From the NCBI GenBank assembly GCA_002323895.1, contig DCQM01000002.1, positions 1 through 7,116 of the forward strand: 7,116 nt of DNA, read 5' to 3'. The DNA is from Akkermansiaceae bacterium UBA1518 (GTDB lineage: Bacteria > Verrucomicrobiota > Verrucomicrobiia > Verrucomicrobiales > Akkermansiaceae). The notes beneath the pieces are model-generated. The model was not told the DNA's origin. It ran no database searches and saw only the letters and a list, made by a program, of their open reading frames with translations. Position numbers and translations under genes: made by a program. Positions 1 to 6,575 of the stretch are shown piece by piece (within the stretch, counting starts at the first letter, position 1; the number at the start of each line of letters is the position of its first letter).

Positions 1-992
1 CGGTTTTGGATAACGATTCCTGATGCAGAGTCAAGAGAAACTGTAGTAGAATCGACGTTGTTGCTAGCACCTGTTGCGGCATCAACAACTTTCCAACCAG
101 CACCGGCTCCACCAAATCCACCGGAAGAATACCAGTAGATATCGAAGTCAGCTCCACTTGGAATGAAAACGAGATCAGCACCACCCTGTCCAGCAGATGC
201 TGTGAGAGTGCCTGCTCTGAGGACGCCAGGATTACCAGCTTCATCAAAGGCTGATGAAAGAGTTGCTCCGGCAGGATAGATTGTGCTCAAGTAGTTAAAC
301 TGAGTTGTAAGAGCTGGAGTAGTTCCAGTCGTCTTAACCGATCCGCTTACAACAACCGAGTTGTCAGCACCACGGTTCTGGATGATGAGGCCATCAGTGT
401 AAACTAAGGTCACTGCTGCACCATCAACATTGCTGCTTTCGCCTGTAGCTGGATCAACTTGCTTCCAACCTGCACCCACGCCACCGAAACCACCAGAAGA
501 ATACCAGTAAGTGTCAAATGCGCCTGAGCCGTCTGGGACAAGAACAAGATCAGCACCACCTTGTCCGGCGGAACCGGTCAAGCTAGCTCCATCAGCACCA
601 AAAACAGAAGCGAGAGACTGTGGAGCACGGACGGTCACAGTGTTCTCCACCTCAAGATTGTCCAAAAGATCAGCGGGAACGGAAATGGATCCAGCGGCAA
701 CTGTTCCAACAACAACTGCGCCAGCAGCGTCTCCGTCAACAACTTCAACGATCACTGAACCGTCAGCGACTTCCCCACTAGCGAGAGTGATTGCACCATT
801 CTCAGCTGTAGCAACCGTGCTAGTAGCGAGAGGAGCTCCGAGGAGGCGAAGACCAACATAGTTAAACTGTTGGTTAATTTCAAGAGTCTCATAGCCAACG
901 GGCTTCGAGACTGATTCTTGGGCAGCGGCACTTCCCATGAGGAGGGCTCCAAGCCCAAAAGCTGCAGCTGCTTTAAGAGTAGTATTTTTCAT
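1..992 (-). CDS. Secreted Gly/Ala-rich repeat protein, TIGR02597-like, C-terminus outside window
   Basis: The frame is open from an ATG at 992 to the window edge: 330 codons plus two bases, so the C-terminus is missing. Residues 1-25 form a signal peptide: a basic start (MKNTTLK), a hydrophobic Ala/Gly/Leu core, and a likely cleavage site after SAAA, before Gln25. The mature part begins ESVSKPVGYETL. A beta-rich stretch (about 67-125) is followed by SLASVFG and two related blocks at residues 141-207 and 266-330. Both blocks contain SAGQGGADL and YWYSSGGFGG followed by GAGWK. A QFNY motif occurs at 42-45 and again at 231-234. The order of elements matches what I recall of TIGR02597, an exported verrucomicrobial family of unknown function; this is memory, not a search. 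Gly, Ala and Val codons mostly end in T, unlike the C-rich codons of the transporter gene, which may reflect high expression. No strong ribosome binding site precedes the start. The function is unknown, and a cell-surface or extracellular role is inferred. Confidence 0.85.
   Translation of the reverse strand, partial: MKNTTLKAAAAFGLGALLMGSAAAQESVSKPVGYETLEINQQFNYVGLRLLGAPLATSTVATAENGAITLASGEVADGSVIVEVVDGDAAGAVVVGTVAAGSISVPADLLDNLEVENTVTVRAPQSLASVFGADGASLTGSAGQGGADLVLVPDGSGAFDTYWYSSGGFGGVGAGWKQVDPATGESSNVDGAAVTLVYTDGLIIQNRGADNSVVVSGSVKTTGTTPALTTQFNYLSTIYPAGATLSSAFDEAGNPGVLRAGTLTASAGQGGADLVFIPSGADFDIYWYSSGGFGGAGAGWKVVDAATGASNNVDSTTVSLDSASGIVIQN
3..197 (-). repeat. Internal protein repeat, copy B (residues 266-330)
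   Basis: This is the second copy of the block, with the same SAGQGGADL, YWYSSGGFGG and GAGWK landmarks, ending in I-V-I-Q-N at the window edge. It lies 125 residues after copy A. The upstream QFNY motif recurs 189 residues later, so the segment before copy A carries about 64 residues that the segment before copy B lacks. More copies could lie beyond the window edge. Confidence 0.8.
372..572 (-). repeat. Internal protein repeat, copy A (residues 141-207)
   Basis: This is the first copy of a duplicated block of about 66 residues in the secreted protein. It runs from SAGQGGADL through YWYSSGGFGG and GAGWK to an I-I-Q-N-R end. By manual alignment it is about two-thirds identical to copy B, with one single-residue gap. 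The DNA is also clearly similar around the tyrosine/glycine core. It is a diverged tandem domain duplication, not a recent exact repeat. Confidence 0.8.
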
Positions 993-1024
993 TTTTGTTT
1001 TCTTTGCTGTTTTAGTTGAAGTCT

Positions 1025-1097
1025 CGTCAACATGACGTTGACAAGTTTTCGCAGGCAATCCGATGTGAAGTTACCGTCAAAAGGCATCAGACGTCAA
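1025..1097. promoter_or_regulatory. Cluster of TTGACG/CGTCAA half sites upstream of the secreted protein gene
   Basis: CGTCAA appears on the plus strand at 1025-1030, 1075-1080 and 1092-1097. An inverted TGACG lies at 1033-1037, overlapped by TTGACA at 1038-1043. Together 1025-1037 form CGTCA-N3-TGACG, and 1026-1042 form GTCAAC-N5-GTTGAC. This density in about 75 bp suggests a transcription factor operator, and some TTGACG copies could instead be -35 elements. No good -10 box sits at the right distance from them. The regulator is unknown. Confidence 0.35.
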
Positions 1098-1127
1098 TGC
1101 CATTCTTCGAAGTTTTTAAGAAAAATC

Positions 1128-1157
1128 ATTGTATTTCGTAAAACAATAATACTTCAG
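1128..1157 (-). promoter_or_regulatory. Possible promoter for the secreted protein gene
   Basis: On the minus strand a TACAAT box (1133-1128), five of six matches to the sigma-70 -10 consensus, follows a weak CTGAAG -35 (1157-1152) with an 18-bp spacer. It would give a leader of about 130 nt containing the TTGACG cluster. The -35 is poor, so this is a candidate only. Confidence 0.25.
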
Positions 1158-1164
1158 CGCCAAC

Positions 1165-1181
1165 CCCTTTAGTTGAAAGGG
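1165..1181 (-). terminator. Hairpin after the kinase gene, possible weak terminator
   Basis: A perfect 6-bp inverted repeat, CCCTTT and AAAGGG around a 5-nt loop, begins 12 bp after the kinase stop codon on the minus strand. Flanking CCCC (1193-1190) and GGGG (1167-1164) could give an alternative outer stem. No U-tract follows directly: the next bases are GTTGGCGC, and a T-rich stretch comes only later. It may stop transcription weakly, or the kinase transcript may read into the secreted protein gene. Confidence 0.35.
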
Positions 1182-1193
1182 TCCCGTTAGGGG

Positions 1194-2108
1194 CTACCAA
1201 GCAGAAATCTGCCTGAACTGGTCAATCCGCGCAAAAAAATCATTTTTGCCGGCCGATTCGAGCGATTTCGTTGAGAAATTTTCGCAGGTAAACGACGCAA
1301 GAATTGACCCGTTGACGACTGCCGTTTTCAGTTGATCAAACGTCGGTGTCACTGCTCCTTCTGCAGCCAAAGTTCCAATCAAGCCGCCAAGAAAGGTATC
1401 TCCAGCTCCAGTCGGATCCGCTAAATCCCGCAGTGGCCACGCTCCACAGCGAAAAAATGCTCCATCGGGGCCAAATAATTTGGCCCCAAATTCGCCAAGC
1501 TTCACCACCACGTAACGAGGTCCCTTTTCCAGTAATCTTTCTCCCGCAAGAACAAGATTGTTCGTGTTAGCGAACTCCCGAGCTTCGCTTTCATTAATGA
1601 CCAAAAGATCAATCCGTTTTAACACATCATGTAGCTCTTCATTAGCCACGGTGATCCAAAGATCCATCGTGTCAGCGACCACAAACTTTTTCTGCGCATT
1701 ACATTGCTCCAGCATCTGAAGCTGGTTGATGGGGGCCATGTTAGCCAAAACGACAAATGGGGCATCGGCAAGCTCGGAAGGAACTGAAACCTTCCAGTGC
1801 TCCAAAACATTAATGGCGACATCATGAGTCGTCCGCTCGTTCATATTTTCGTGATACTCACCGGTCCAAGTAAACGAGGCCTGCTCCGAGCGCTCTAGGC
1901 CGGACAAATCGACTCCCTGTTCACTCAACATCTCAAGATGCTCCTGCGGGAAATCGTTGCCGATGATACCTAACAGATGCACTGGAGAGGCAAGTTTTGC
2001 TGCAGCCAGCGAGGCATAACTAGCGGAGCCCCCAAGCAGATTGGTTTCATTTGCAACAGGGGTTTTGACATTATCAATGGCGACCGAACCGCCGACGAGT
2101 ATTTTCAT
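1194..2108 (-). CDS. PfkB-family (ribokinase-like) sugar kinase, substrate unknown
   Basis: The 304-residue protein has the full PfkB pattern. A Gly-rich substrate-site motif, GGSASYAS, lies at residues 26-33. NESEA lies at 172-176, and the anion-hole and catalytic motif DPTGAGD at 231-237, with Asp237 as the expected catalytic base. The segments HLEMLSEQGVDLSGLER, ERTTHDVAINVL and ADTMDLWI match a widespread but uncharacterised ribokinase subgroup (group C as I recall). It is not a classical ThiD: it lacks that enzyme's overall pattern, although it follows thiE. The expected reaction is ATP-dependent phosphorylation of a sugar, nucleoside or similar hydroxyl compound in the cytoplasm. The ATG at 2108-2106 overlaps the thiE stop codon as ATGA and has no Shine-Dalgarno, so translation is probably coupled to thiE. 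It is the last gene of the accB-accC-thiE run. Confidence 0.9.
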   Translation of the reverse strand: MKILVGGSVAIDNVKTPVANETNLLGGSASYASLAAAKLASPVHLLGIIGNDFPQEHLEMLSEQGVDLSGLERSEQASFTWTGEYHENMNERTTHDVAINVLEHWKVSVPSELADAPFVVLANMAPINQLQMLEQCNAQKKFVVADTMDLWITVANEELHDVLKRIDLLVINESEAREFANTNNLVLAGERLLEKGPRYVVVKLGEFGAKLFGPDGAFFRCGAWPLRDLADPTGAGDTFLGGLIGTLAAEGAVTPTFDQLKTAVVNGSILASFTCENFSTKSLESAGKNDFFARIDQFRQISAW

Positions 2109-2737
2109 AAGAATTGGGATAAAAGTTTTTGGGCCTCCTCCTTCGGGACAGGCGATGACAATAAATGAGAAACTATTACAACGCGCCGGGCACCGGCCTG
2201 TTTCACTTCCGCTAAATTGCCAGGCTTAATTCCACCAATACAAAATGCCGGGATTTGTAAACCTACCTCCTTCTGCATGGCGCGGATCTTACCAAGTCCA
2301 ATTCCGGGACGACCTTTTTTGGTCGGGGTAGGGAAAAGGGGGCCAAACCCAATGTAGTCCGCGCTGTCCGCTAAGGCCTGGCGCGCTTGACTCAAAGAGT
2401 GGGTAGACCTTCCTAGTAGCATCTCTGGCCCGATTCGCTCTCTCGCTTCCTGAAGGGAACCATCCTCTTGCCCTAAATGAAGTCCATGCGCTCCGCACTC
2501 GAGCGCGAGCTCTAGATGATCATTAATCACCAACGGAATTTTAAATTCATCACAAAGAATTCGCAATCTCAGCGCGAGATCCCGAAGTGAACTGGGGTCA
2601 TGACCTTTTGCGCGAAGCTGTAAAATTCCAACGCCACCAGCCAGCAAAGCACGCGAAACATCTTCCGCTTTTTCGCTCGTCACGTAGCCGAGATCGCAAA
2701 TCCCATAAAGGACTGCATTTTTAAGAGCTGATCTCAC
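2105..2737 (-). CDS. thiE: Thiamine phosphate synthase ThiE
   Basis: ThiE condenses hydroxymethylpyrimidine diphosphate with the thiazole phosphate to give thiamine phosphate. The 210-residue TIM-barrel protein is full length for the family. Visible motifs are QLRAK (40-44), Asn72-Asp73 in VINDHLELAL, GLHLGQED (85-92), STHS (111-114), GFGPLFPTPTK (130-140) and CIGGIK (166-171). These cover the pyrimidine- and diphosphate-binding sites. The start is a GTG at 2737 that overlaps the accC stop as GTGA. An AAGGGGA sequence sits directly against the GTG, too close for a normal ribosome binding site, which favours translational coupling from accC. The end overlaps the kinase start by 4 bp. No other thiamine genes and no TPP riboswitch are seen in the window, so its regulation appears tied to accBC. 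Confidence 0.96.
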   Translation of the reverse strand: MRSALKNAVLYGICDLGYVTSEKAEDVSRALLAGGVGILQLRAKGHDPSSLRDLALRLRILCDEFKIPLVINDHLELALECGAHGLHLGQEDGSLQEARERIGPEMLLGRSTHSLSQARQALADSADYIGFGPLFPTPTKKGRPGIGLGKIRAMQKEVGLQIPAFCIGGIKPGNLAEVKQAGARRVVIVSHLLSSPVPKEEAQKLLSQFL

Positions 2738-4092
2738 TCCCCTTTCTTTTCATTAAGATATTTGGCGACCCAAGCAATGTCGTATTTCCCGGCAATAAAA
2801 TCGGGGTGATCGATGATCTCCTGCTGGAATGGAATAGTGGTCTTAATGCCACGGATCGTAAACTCCGAGAGTGCGCGCTTCATTCGAGCAATCGCCACCT
2901 CACGACTTGATGCCGTAACGATGAGCTTCGCGATCATTGAATCATAATGGGGAGGCACCGTGTAACCGGAATAAACGTGCGAATCAACTCGCACCCCTTT
3001 CCCACCCGGAGCATACCATAAATCAATGGTTCCAGGACTTGGCGTAAAATTATTATAAGGATCTTCCGCATTGATACGGCACTCGATGGAATGACCACGC
3101 GGCTCTACTCCTAAGACATGACTAGAGACCGGTTCGCCAGACGCGATGCGAATTTGTTCTTTGATGAGCTCGCAGCCCATTACCTCCTCCGTCACCGGGT
3201 GCTCAACCTGGATCCGCGTGTTCATCTCCATAAAATAAAAATCGGTAGCATCAGCATTGACCAAATACTCGATCGTTCCAGCATTCCGGTAGCTGATTGA
3301 TTCTATCAAGCGCACCGAAGCTTCGCCCATCCGCTCCCGCATTTCGTGCGAAATCAACGGACTGGGACATTCCTCGATAATTTTCTGGTTACGTCTCTGC
3401 ATCGAGCAGTCTCGCTCCCCGAGATGAAAGTAATTCCCATGATCATCAGCAAGGACCTGAAACTCAATGTGGTGGGGCTCAAGAACCAACTTTTCAATGT
3501 AGCAATCTCCGTTATTAAAGCAGGCTTCGGCCTCTTTGGAGGCCGCTTGAAACTGAGACTTAAACTCATCCTCACTCATTGCTGGACGCATCCCGCGACC
3601 TCCACCACCAGCCGTCGCCTTAATCATGACAGGAAATCCAACCTCCTTAGCAACCTTAAGTCCCTCAACTGCGTCAGCTACAATGCCGTCTGAGCCGGGA
3701 GTCACAGGAACTCCATTGGCAGTCGCCGTGGCGCGAGCCGTGTTCTTATCACCCATTGTCCGAATGACTTCCGCTGAGGGACCGATGAAAGTAATATTGC
3801 AGCTTTCGCAAATCTCAGCGAACCGAGCATTTTCCGAGAGAAATCCATATCCAGGATGAATCGAATCCGCTCCAGTGATCTCAGCTGCCGCAATGATGCG
3901 GTCGGGCTTCAAATAGCTTTCTTTGCTGGGACCAGGCCCGATACACACCGAATCATCAGCAAGCTGAACGTGCATTGAATCAATATCCGCCTCGGAATAC
4001 ACCGCGACAGATTCAACCCCTAATTCACGACAGGCCCGAATGATGCGGAGGGCGATTTCGCCACGATTGGCGACGAGGACGCGCTTAAACAT
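2734..4092 (-). CDS. accC: Acetyl-CoA carboxylase biotin carboxylase subunit AccC
   Basis: AccC carboxylates the biotin held by AccB, using ATP and bicarbonate. The 452-residue length matches bacterial AccC (about 450). The N-terminal domain starts FKRVLVANRGEIALRII. The ATP-grasp region has Lys158 and the glycine loop GGGGRGM (162-168), then ERDCSMQRRNQK (226-237). The active site shows EMNTRIQVEHPVTE (289-302), with Arg293 and Glu297 corresponding to catalytic residues of the E. coli enzyme, and Arg339 in ECRINAEDP. The C-terminal domain is intact. A stand-alone AccC rather than a propionyl- or pyruvate-carboxylase subunit is supported by its length and by accB lying 21 bp upstream. The ATG has no visible Shine-Dalgarno. 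The stop codon overlaps the thiE start. Confidence 0.98.
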   Translation of the reverse strand: MFKRVLVANRGEIALRIIRACRELGVESVAVYSEADIDSMHVQLADDSVCIGPGPSKESYLKPDRIIAAAEITGADSIHPGYGFLSENARFAEICESCNITFIGPSAEVIRTMGDKNTARATATANGVPVTPGSDGIVADAVEGLKVAKEVGFPVMIKATAGGGGRGMRPAMSEDEFKSQFQAASKEAEACFNNGDCYIEKLVLEPHHIEFQVLADDHGNYFHLGERDCSMQRRNQKIIEECPSPLISHEMRERMGEASVRLIESISYRNAGTIEYLVNADATDFYFMEMNTRIQVEHPVTEEVMGCELIKEQIRIASGEPVSSHVLGVEPRGHSIECRINAEDPYNNFTPSPGTIDLWYAPGGKGVRVDSHVYSGYTVPPHYDSMIAKLIVTASSREVAIARMKRALSEFTIRGIKTTIPFQQEIIDHPDFIAGKYDIAWVAKYLNEKKGE

Positions 4093-4113
4093 GGTAGAAT
4101 ATCTAGGGGATTT

Positions 4114-4584
4114 TTATTGAACCCGGAAAAGGTCGTCTCCGAACTGAACGGGAGTGCCGTCGTCCACACAAATCTGAATGATTGTTCCCGAGCGCTCGGC
4201 CTTGATCTCATTCATGACCTTCATGGCCTCGATGATACAAAGGGTTTGGCCTTCACTTATCGTATCTCCGACATTCACGAAATCTGGCTCATCCGGAGAG
4301 GGCCTACGATAAAAAGTTCCAACCATTGGAGAAGAAATCGCTTCACCTGAGGTGCTTTCCGGAGCCCCTCCATCAGGCGCTGAGGCGACTGCTGGGGCTG
4401 CAACCGGAACCGGAGCAGCCACCTGACCGCCGCCAGATGGCACCGAGGCGATTAGCTTTTGGATTTCTTCTATGTCGGTACCCTTCTTGAGCTTAAGATT
4501 GAAGTCTTCCTTTTCATACTGGAACTGAGACAAGCCATGCTCGTCCATAAGTTTCATGATTTTGCGAATTTCAGTAAGGTCCAC
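4114..4584 (-). CDS. accB: Biotin carboxyl carrier protein AccB
   Basis: AccB carries the biotin that shuttles carboxyl groups between AccC and the carboxyltransferase in fatty acid synthesis. The 156-residue protein has an N-terminal helical region (1-48), a flexible Ala/Pro/Val-rich linker (about 49-82) and a biotinyl domain. The domain begins SPMVGTFYRRPSPDEPDF, including the thumb segment typical of acetyl-CoA carboxylase carriers, and ends with EAMKVMNEI, in which Lys122 is the biotinylation site. The start is a GTG at 4584. An in-frame TAA lies six codons upstream and no ATG intervenes, so the start is well fixed, although no Shine-Dalgarno is seen. It is the first gene of the accB-accC-thiE-kinase run. 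The common neighbours efp and aroQ are absent here. Confidence 0.97.
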   Translation of the reverse strand: MDLTEIRKIMKLMDEHGLSQFQYEKEDFNLKLKKGTDIEEIQKLIASVPSGGGQVAAPVPVAAPAVASAPDGGAPESTSGEAISSPMVGTFYRRPSPDEPDFVNVGDTISEGQTLCIIEAMKVMNEIKAERSGTIIQICVDDGTPVQFGDDLFRVQ

Positions 4585-4601
4585 GGAGTTGATAAAAGGT
4601 T

Positions 4602-4619
4602 AGTGAGCGGCCGCTCGCT
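4602..4619. promoter_or_regulatory. GC-rich palindrome in the accB leader
   Basis: The perfect 12-bp palindrome GAGCGGCCGCTC (4605-4616) extends to a near-perfect 18 bp, broken only by one T/G position on each side. It starts 17 bp upstream of the accB GTG. It contains a NotI recognition sequence. It could be an operator for the acc operon or an RNA hairpin in the leader. There is no U-tract, so it does not look like a terminator. No binding protein can be named. Confidence 0.45.
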
Positions 4620-4623
4620 GCTG

Positions 4624-4651
4624 AGTATGACGAAATTGAAGAGATGAGCAA
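4624..4651 (-). promoter_or_regulatory. Possible promoter for accB-accC-thiE-kinase
   Basis: On the minus strand TTGCTC (4651-4646) and CATACT (4629-4624) are separated by 16 bp. They match the sigma-70 consensus at three and four of six bases. Transcription would begin near 4617, inside the palindrome, which would suit an operator that blocks initiation. The match is weak. For the divergent plus-strand gene I see no convincing promoter between 4652 and 4796. Confidence 0.25.
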
Positions 4652-4796
4652 CACCGAACCTTTTCACTTCTTTCCCAGACCGAGAAAAGACGGCGTTTTT
4701 CTGACTTTTATTCTTCCGTGATTTTCGACAGATTCCCCAACATCCGACAGTCACAATCCCGAATTTAGGAACTCTCGGTCAAACCCAACGAAGCCA

Positions 4797-6554
4797 GTGC
4801 TCGAACTGAAAGACGTTTGCTTCACCATCCAAAAAGATGGTGAGCCCATAAATCTCGTAGACCGCGCCAACCTGAAAATACCCCGGGGCCACTTTATGGC
4901 CATAGTGGGTCCCTCCGGCTGCGGCAAAACGACGCTGCTCAAGACCATCGCTGGGCTCAACCCGGAATCCGACGGCTCTCTTTGGTGGAATGGTCGTAAT
5001 TTGTCCGAAGACGGGGATCTTGAACCCTATGAAATCGGTTATGTCCCCCAGTTTTCCATCGCTTACGATCAACTCAGCGTTGACGAATCCGTTGAAGCTG
5101 CGACGCGACTACGCGTTAAAACCAAGGGATCCAGCGACCTTGACGAACGAATTGACAAAGTTCTCGAGGAAACCGGCCTAGCTCCAATCGCGGACCGCCC
5201 CGTCAGCGTTCTCTCCGGTGGTCAAAAACGCCGTCTTGGACTCGCCATGGAGCTAGTTTCCCACCCCAAACTCCTTCTTTGCGACGAGGTCACCAGTGGG
5301 CTTGATCCCCGTTCCGAGCGGGAAATCGTTCATCTCCTTCACGACATCTCCCGCCGCGAGGGCCGGATTGTGCTTTCCGTGACCCACTCACTTGCCCACC
5401 TCGAGCTTTACGATTCCATCTTGGTCCTCCACGAAGGCCGGGTCGCTTACCACGGAACTCCGGAACAGCTCACTCACTATTTTTCAGTTGATAACACCGA
5501 ACTCGTCTACCCCCAGCTAGCAAAACAAGCCTCGGAAAAGTGGAGAAGCTCATGGCTCAAGCACTCTCCGACTTACTACGCTAAACTTGAGCGCAATCGC
5601 CAGAATCTCGTCAATCAAGGGCAACTCGAGCTCCCTGCGCAAGAATTTGAAAATCCGGATGGAGAAGACGCAGCCATCGCTCGCGAAGATGGAATTCGTG
5701 CTCCGGGTCTTCTCAGCCAGTTTACGACCCTCTTGGGTCGACGAATGCGAATTTTCTTCCGCGACCGGGGGCAAGTCCTTCTCCAACTCGCCATCCTGAT
5801 TTGCTTTCCCATCCTCGTGGTTCTCTTTTCGCCGAGGGCCAATGAAAACATGCGAAAGTTCACCAATGGTGCTGGCAGTAGCCTCCAGGAACAATATCAA
5901 GAACAGGCCAACGTGCAGGCGGATCGCCTTAAAGTGGGCTCCGCAGTCTCTGGAATTATTATGTTTCAGGTCGTTTTACTTTCCCTGATGGGATCTAACA
6001 ACGCGGCACGAGAAATCGCCGGAGAACGCCAAATTCTGGAAAAAGAAAAATTTGGCGGGGTGAGTCCGATCGCTTATTTGATGAGCAAAGTGGTCTTCTT
6101 GTCAGGGCTCGTGCTTGTTCAATCCTTATGGATGGCTGGGTTTGTGGAGCTATTTTGGTCATTTAAAGGTAGTTTTGTGGATCACGCTATTTTTCTCGTT
6201 TTAGTCAATGCCGCCATGACCTCGATCTGCCTTGGGATTTCCAGCTTGATGCGGACTGCTGAAAAGGCCTCCCTTCTTTCAGTCTATCTGGTCGGCTTCC
6301 AACTTCCTCTCTCGGGCGCTGTTTTGGCACTACCGGAAAATATCGAACCCCTTACCCGCCCCTTCATCTCTGCCTATTGGGCTTGGTCAGGAAGTGTTGC
6401 TTCCCTCTCGGGAGACTATAAATCAGCTCTTACCGCAATCAGCGAAACAGAGCTGTCCCCGACAAACATCTGCTTTTTCATCCTCCTAATCCATATTATG
6501 GTTGGCCTCGCCGCCTCATGGGTCGGCACCAGTCGCCCGCAATGGGAACACTAA
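4797..6554 (+). CDS. ABCG-like fused ABC transporter (ATPase plus ABC-2 membrane domain)
   Basis: The 585-residue half-transporter has its ATPase first and membrane domain second, the order found in ABCG proteins. The ATPase shows Walker A GPSGCGKT (38-45), Q-loop VPQ (83-85), signature LSGGQ (139-143), Walker B LLLCDE (159-164), D-loop SGLD (167-170) and switch His197. The usual DEPTSGLD reads DEVTSGLD. A hydrophilic linker (about 231-305) leads to a membrane domain with about six helices near 327-344, 381-400, 427-454, 463-485, 491-512 and 557-577. The stretch AAREIAGERQILEKEKFGG (403-421) resembles the ABCG segment between helices. It probably dimerises in the inner membrane and exports a lipid or other hydrophobic compound, but the substrate is unknown. 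The start is a GTG at 4797, where homology begins (LELKDVCF). No in-frame ATG was found upstream and no Shine-Dalgarno is seen. It heads a cluster diverging from accB. Confidence 0.93.
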   Translation: MLELKDVCFTIQKDGEPINLVDRANLKIPRGHFMAIVGPSGCGKTTLLKTIAGLNPESDGSLWWNGRNLSEDGDLEPYEIGYVPQFSIAYDQLSVDESVEAATRLRVKTKGSSDLDERIDKVLEETGLAPIADRPVSVLSGGQKRRLGLAMELVSHPKLLLCDEVTSGLDPRSEREIVHLLHDISRREGRIVLSVTHSLAHLELYDSILVLHEGRVAYHGTPEQLTHYFSVDNTELVYPQLAKQASEKWRSSWLKHSPTYYAKLERNRQNLVNQGQLELPAQEFENPDGEDAAIAREDGIRAPGLLSQFTTLLGRRMRIFFRDRGQVLLQLAILICFPILVVLFSPRANENMRKFTNGAGSSLQEQYQEQANVQADRLKVGSAVSGIIMFQVVLLSLMGSNNAAREIAGERQILEKEKFGGVSPIAYLMSKVVFLSGLVLVQSLWMAGFVELFWSFKGSFVDHAIFLVLVNAAMTSICLGISSLMRTAEKASLLSVYLVGFQLPLSGAVLALPENIEPLTRPFISAYWAWSGSVASLSGDYKSALTAISETELSPTNICFFILLIHIMVGLAASWVGTSRPQWEH

Positions 6555-6575
6555 CCTCAAAATCAATTTTCAATC

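Noticed and set aside
511..861. Plus-strand open frame of 116 codons rich in Ser, Thr, Ala and Pro
   Set aside because: It lies antisense to the secreted protein gene, whose frame has a signal peptide and repeats. Its composition is what reverse reading of that Gly/Ala-rich gene produces.
752..958. Minus-strand frame of 68 codons starting at an ATG inside the secreted protein gene
   Set aside because: It is in a different frame of the same strand, overlaps the signal peptide region, and has no independent support.
1038..1066. Plus-strand promoter using the perfect TTGACA at 1038-1043
   Set aside because: The hexamer at 17-bp spacing is CGATGT, a poor -10 box, and no plus-strand gene follows.
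3346..3693. Plus-strand open frame of 115 codons
   Set aside because: It is fully antisense to the conserved core of accC and has no recognisable motif.
4554..4754. Minus-strand frame of 66 codons overlapping the accB start
   Set aside because: It overlaps accB in another frame, has no recognisable motif, and covers the promoter-like region and palindrome.
4585..4796. A TPP riboswitch or other leader RNA controlling the operon that includes thiE
   Set aside because: I could not find the conserved TPP elements (CTGAGA and the downstream pairing motif) on the minus strand. Only the short palindrome stands out.
5550..5900. Minus-strand open frame of 116 codons
   Set aside because: It is antisense to the linker and first membrane helix of the ABC transporter and shows no domain of its own.
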